From NCBI GenBank assembly GCA_964496975.1, contig CAZCBN010000135.1, positions 1 to 8,531 on the forward strand: DNA of 8,531 nucleotides, given 5' to 3'. Shown piece after piece: positions 6,631 to 8,531 of the stretch. The notes below the pieces were generated by a model that saw only the letters and a program-made list of their open reading frames with translations, did no database searches and was not told where the DNA came from. The position numbers and the translations under genes were made by a program. The first letter of the stretch is position 1, and each line of letters begins with the position of its first letter. Origin of the DNA: CAZCBN01 sp964496975 (lineage in GTDB: Bacteria > Planctomycetota > Phycisphaerae > Phycisphaerales > UBA1924).

Positions 6631-6669
6631 CGGGCTTGACCGGCCCCCCGCGGGCGGCTTCGCTCTGCC

Positions 6670-7509
6670 GTGCGCATCATCGGCGGCGAGCTACGGCGTC
6701 GGCGGCTGGAAAGCCCGCCGGAGGGCACCATCACCCGGCCCATTCCCGACCGGGTGAAGCAATCGCTCTTCAACCTGCTGCGGGGGCACTGCGAGGGGGC
6801 GACCGTCTACGACGGCTTCGCGGGCACCGGGTCCATCGGGCTGGAGGCCGTGAGCCGCGGGGCGGCGAGGCTGGTTGCGGTGGAGCGGGACCGCCGCGTG
6901 GCTGACGTGCTGGAGCGGAACGCGACGACGCTGGGCGTGCTCGACCGGGTCGAGATTGTCCGGGGCGATGCGCTGGGGCCGCTGGCGCTGGCGCGGTGCC
7001 CGGCGGGCGTGAAGCTGGTGTTCTTTGACCCGCCGTACGACATGGTGCGGAGCCCCGCGCAGTGGCCCCGCGTGCGCGACCAGTTTGCGAGGCTCGTGGA
7101 GCGGCTTGCGGACGACGGCTTTGCGATGCTGCGGACGCCCTGGCCCTTTGTGCACCGCGAGGGCGGGGCGGCGGAGGAACCCGCGGAGAGCGACCCGCGG
7201 CGCGCGCCCGACCCGCGGCCATCGAAGCGGCGCAAGCCCGGCCGCGGCGACGACCGCGCGTGGCGGCAACGCGCGTGGGACGAAGCGCCCGGGCCGCGGC
7301 GCGCGGGGCGGGGCGATCGTGAGGGCGGCGTTGCGCCGGGCGGCATGGGCGAGGGCGACGACGGCGACGAGGGCGAGGCGCTGGACCTGAATGAGCCGGC
7401 GGAGGCGGGGCCGACGGTGCCGGTGAGCCTGGAGATCGAGGGGGCCGAGGGACCGGAGACGCACGTGTACCGGCAGACGGCGGTGCATTTGTATATGCGG
7501 AAGAAGTAG
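6670..7509 (+). CDS. rsmD: 16S rRNA guanine(966)-N2 methyltransferase RsmD with internal insertion
   Basis: 279 residues, against roughly 180-200 in typical RsmD. It methylates N2 of G966 (E. coli numbering) in 16S rRNA during assembly of the small subunit, using S-adenosylmethionine. It begins with the family signature 'MRIIGGELRRRRL', then 'RPIPDRVKQSLFNLL' (23-37), cofactor motif 'YDGFAGTGSIGLEA' (47-60), and catalytic 'FFDPPYD' (118-124). The C-terminal strands 'HVYRQTAVHLYMRKK' (265-279) also fit. Between about 163 and 248 lies a low-complexity stretch rich in Arg, Gly, Glu, Asp and Pro, inserted before the last strands, which explains the extra length. The start is GTG at 6670, chosen because the signature begins there; no clear ribosome site precedes it. 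Codons favour G at the third position, unlike the two + strand genes on the left. It is divergent from the kinase gene. Confidence 0.88.
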   Translation: MRIIGGELRRRRLESPPEGTITRPIPDRVKQSLFNLLRGHCEGATVYDGFAGTGSIGLEAVSRGAARLVAVERDRRVADVLERNATTLGVLDRVEIVRGDALGPLALARCPAGVKLVFFDPPYDMVRSPAQWPRVRDQFARLVERLADDGFAMLRTPWPFVHREGGAAEEPAESDPRRAPDPRPSKRRKPGRGDDRAWRQRAWDEAPGPRRAGRGDREGGVAPGGMGEGDDGDEGEALDLNEPAEAGPTVPVSLEIEGAEGPETHVYRQTAVHLYMRKK

Positions 7510-7534
7510 GCCATTGGGGATCGGCCATTGGGGA
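7509..7534. repeat. Direct repeat of 12 bases right after rsmD
   Basis: 'ggccattgggga' occurs at 7509-7520 and 7523-7534, a 14-base period. The first copy begins on the last base of the rsmD stop codon. No function is evident. Confidence 0.7.
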
Positions 7535-7561
7535 CTGGGGGGAGGCGGGGAAGAGGGGGAG

Positions 7562-7588
7562 CACGGCTTGGCGGGGCGCCAAGCCGTG
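7562..7588. other. Perfect 11-base-pair hairpin between rsmD and the NfeD-like gene
   Basis: CACGGCTTGGC (7562-7572) and GCCAAGCCGTG (7578-7588) are perfect reverse complements around a 5-base loop. There is no T-run on either side, so it is not a classical intrinsic terminator, although a hairpin-only terminator is possible. Its right arm is part of the neighbouring tandem repeat, as in dispersed palindromic elements. Confidence 0.6.
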
Positions 7589-7615
7589 GCACCCGGCGCC
7601 AAGCCGTGGCACCCG
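7576..7615. repeat. Perfect 20-base tandem duplication containing the hairpin arm
   Basis: The unit 'gcgccaagccgtggcacccg' is present at 7576-7595 and again at 7596-7615 without a mismatch. Each copy has the arm GCCAAGCCGTG, so the single left arm at 7562-7572 could pair with either copy. The rest of the 7510-7753 gap shows G-rich sequence and no gene that I can support. Confidence 0.8.
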
Positions 7616-7716
7616 GACGGGGCACCGGGCGCGGGGCCGGTGGGCCTCGGGCGCGGGGGGTGCAAGCGGGGCATGCGGAATCGGAAGAAGTGGGCGAGTG
7701 GACCGGGCGGCGGCGG

Positions 7717-7722
7717 TATGCT
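7717..7722 (+). promoter_or_regulatory. Possible -10 box of the NfeD-like gene
   Basis: TATGCT matches TATAAT at four of six positions and lies 31 bases before the ATG at 7754. No good -35 box is seen 16-18 bases upstream. It is one of few TA-containing spots in this G-rich gap. Confidence 0.25.
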
Positions 7723-7740
7723 GGCGTTCGGGTGTGACTC

Positions 7741-7747
7741 GGGGAGG
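7741..7747 (+). promoter_or_regulatory. Strong ribosome binding site that fixes the NfeD-like start
   Basis: GGGGAGG ends six bases before the ATG at 7754. It decides in favour of this ATG over in-frame starts further upstream, which would add about 80 residues of low-complexity sequence translated from the repeat-containing gap. Confidence 0.75.
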
Positions 7748-7753
7748 TGGCGC

Positions 7754-8362
7754 ATGCTGCAATGGCTGCTGGGTGATGGTGCGGCGTGGTTCAGCGTGCC
7801 GGCGATCGTCGCGACGGTGTTTTTCGGCGTGGAGCTTGTGCTCGGGCAGTTTGCCGGGGCCCAGGGGGGGTTGGACGCCGACCTGCCCGGGGGCGATGTG
7901 CCGCTGGACGGGGTGGACATGGACGGGAGCCAGGGGCACTCGCCCGGCAGCGAGATGCGCTGGCTCAGCCTGCAGAGCCTCGCGGCGTTCGCGATGGGCA
8001 GCGGGTGGATGGGGCTTGCGGTCTACCGGTTCTTTGAGACGTCCATCGGCGTGGCGTGCCTGGCGGCGGTGGGGGCGGGCGCGGGCACGGCGTGGCTCGT
8101 CGCGTCAGCCACGCGGGCGATGCTGCGGCTGCAGAGCAGCGGCAACGTCTCGCTGGACGACGCGGTGGGCGCGCTGGGCCGGGTGTATGTCAGCGTGCCG
8201 CCGGCGGGGCGGGGCGCGGGCCGGGTGACGCTCGTCGTGCACAACATGCAGCAGGAGATGAACGCTGTGCAACGCGGGGCCGAGCCGATCGCGTCGCGCA
8301 CGGCGGTGCGGGTGATCGACGTGGAGAGCGCGGCGAACGCGGTGGTGGTGCAGGCGGAGTGA
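7754..8362 (+). CDS. Short NfeD/YuaF-like membrane protein with C-terminal OB fold
   Basis: 202 residues. One hydrophobic segment at about 11-33 is followed by a Gly/Asp-rich loop (34-68), two more segments at about 72-93 and 97-119, and then a soluble domain from about 135 to the end. That domain reads 'DDAVGALGRVYVSVPP', then 'GRVTLVV', 'GAEPIASRTAVRVIDVES' and 'AVVVQA'. This is the strand pattern of the NfeD OB fold: a G-x-x-G-x-V start, an I-x-x-x-x-x-V-x-V-I-x-V middle and a V-V-V end. There is no ClpP-like protease domain, so it is the short form, as in Bacillus YuaF. Short forms usually act with a flotillin in membrane organisation and stress tolerance, and are encoded next to it. A gene begins 114 bases downstream but is cut off. 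The family call rests on layout and strand pattern and is moderately sure. Confidence 0.68.
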   Translation: MLQWLLGDGAAWFSVPAIVATVFFGVELVLGQFAGAQGGLDADLPGGDVPLDGVDMDGSQGHSPGSEMRWLSLQSLAAFAMGSGWMGLAVYRFFETSIGVACLAAVGAGAGTAWLVASATRAMLRLQSSGNVSLDDAVGALGRVYVSVPPAGRGAGRVTLVVHNMQQEMNAVQRGAEPIASRTAVRVIDVESAANAVVVQAE

Positions 8363-8440
8363 TCAGGGCGCGGGGCGTGGCGCGGGGCGGGGTTCGCCTT
8401 GCGCGGTCGCGGAGCGTCGTGGGTGGTCTCGGACGATTCC

Positions 8441-8462
8441 GGAATGGACATGGAATGGACAT
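8441..8462. repeat. Two tandem copies of an 11-base ATG-containing unit
   Basis: 'ggaatggacat' occurs at 8441-8451 and 8452-8462. The copies place several ATG triplets just ahead of the last gene; those at 8444 and 8450 are in frame with its ATG at 8477, while those at 8455 and 8461 are in another frame. Confidence 0.75.
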
Positions 8463-8476
8463 GGGGGGTTGACGGA

Positions 8477-8531
8477 ATGCTGAACGGGCTGATGGACATC
8501 GGGATGGGGCGGGAGCTGGAGCAGGGGCTGG
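8477..8531 (+). CDS. Start of an unidentified gene cut by the right edge
   Basis: An open frame from ATG 8477 gives 18 visible residues, 'MLNGLMDIGMGRELEQGL'. A run of six Gs (8463-8468) eight bases upstream could serve as ribosome site. In-frame ATGs at 8444 and 8450 are alternatives and would add 11 or 9 residues ('MDMEWTWGVDG' from the first). Eighteen residues are too few to name a family. Position after a short NfeD-like gene suggests a flotillin, but the visible part lacks the hydrophobic N-terminus usual for flotillins, so this remains a guess. G-ending codons match the preceding genes. Confidence 0.45.
   Translation, partial: MLNGLMDIGMGRELEQGL

Noticed and set aside
6634..6669. A TTGACC-like -35 box ahead of rsmD
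   Set aside because: No -10-like sequence is found 16-18 bases downstream; the region there is GC-only until close to the start codon.
5300..6670. Origin of replication at the base-skew flip
   Set aside because: No DnaA boxes, no AT-rich region and no dnaA, dnaN or gyr genes are visible; the flip also seems gradual and falls inside a coding gene.
7562..7588. Hairpin as a classical intrinsic terminator of rsmD
   Set aside because: The stem is strong but no T-run follows on either strand, so it is listed only as a hairpin.
7514..7753. An 80-codon N-terminal extension of the NfeD-like gene
   Set aside because: It would translate the tandem repeats and hairpin as protein, and the strong ribosome site with six-base spacing points to ATG 7754.

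Overview
This is a very GC-rich window (runs of GCC, CTC, GCG and CTG codons; almost no AT-rich stretch). It most likely comes from a planctomycete, possibly the class Phycisphaerae. The clues are the composition, a large Hanks-type kinase fused to a many-pass membrane domain, and a membrane protein with an N-terminal zinc ribbon of the 'CRGCGY...GLLP..RCPECGRP' kind that is frequent in that phylum. The assignment is an inference from sequence character, not from a marker gene.

Left part (1-3219). A leftward MFS transporter of the fosmidomycin-resistance (Fsr) type runs off the left edge. It is divergent from a rightward heme oxygenase-like gene across a 232-base spacer that carries two different short tandem repeats. 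The heme oxygenase gene ends at a clear intrinsic terminator. It is followed by a D12-class DNA adenine methyltransferase gene that starts with GTG, has no visible Shine-Dalgarno sequence and has no restriction enzyme beside it.

Middle part (3145-6528). A leftward pair is converging on the methyltransferase gene and overlaps its 3' end by 75 bases. Upstream in the pair is an 816-residue Ser/Thr protein kinase with about 12 C-terminal membrane segments. Downstream, 27 bases later and in the same reading frame, is a 301-residue zinc-ribbon membrane protein whose best start is TTG. They look like a co-transcribed membrane-signalling pair with unknown signal and target.

Right part (6670-8531). 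Divergent from the kinase is rsmD (16S rRNA guanine-N2 methyltransferase) with an unusual low-complexity insertion of roughly 80 residues. A 244-base gap with direct and inverted repeats follows, then a short NfeD/YuaF-like membrane protein (three membrane segments and an OB fold). After it comes the first few codons of an unidentified gene cut by the right edge; in many genomes this position holds a flotillin.

No tRNA, rRNA, CRISPR array, transposase or phage gene is visible, and no gene-free stretch exceeds 300 bases. The most notable non-gene signal is base skew. The + strand is strongly C-rich over roughly the first 5.3 kb, whichever way the genes point, and G-rich over the last 2 kb. As a result the two + strand genes on the left use C-ending codons, while the + strand genes on the right use G-ending codons.
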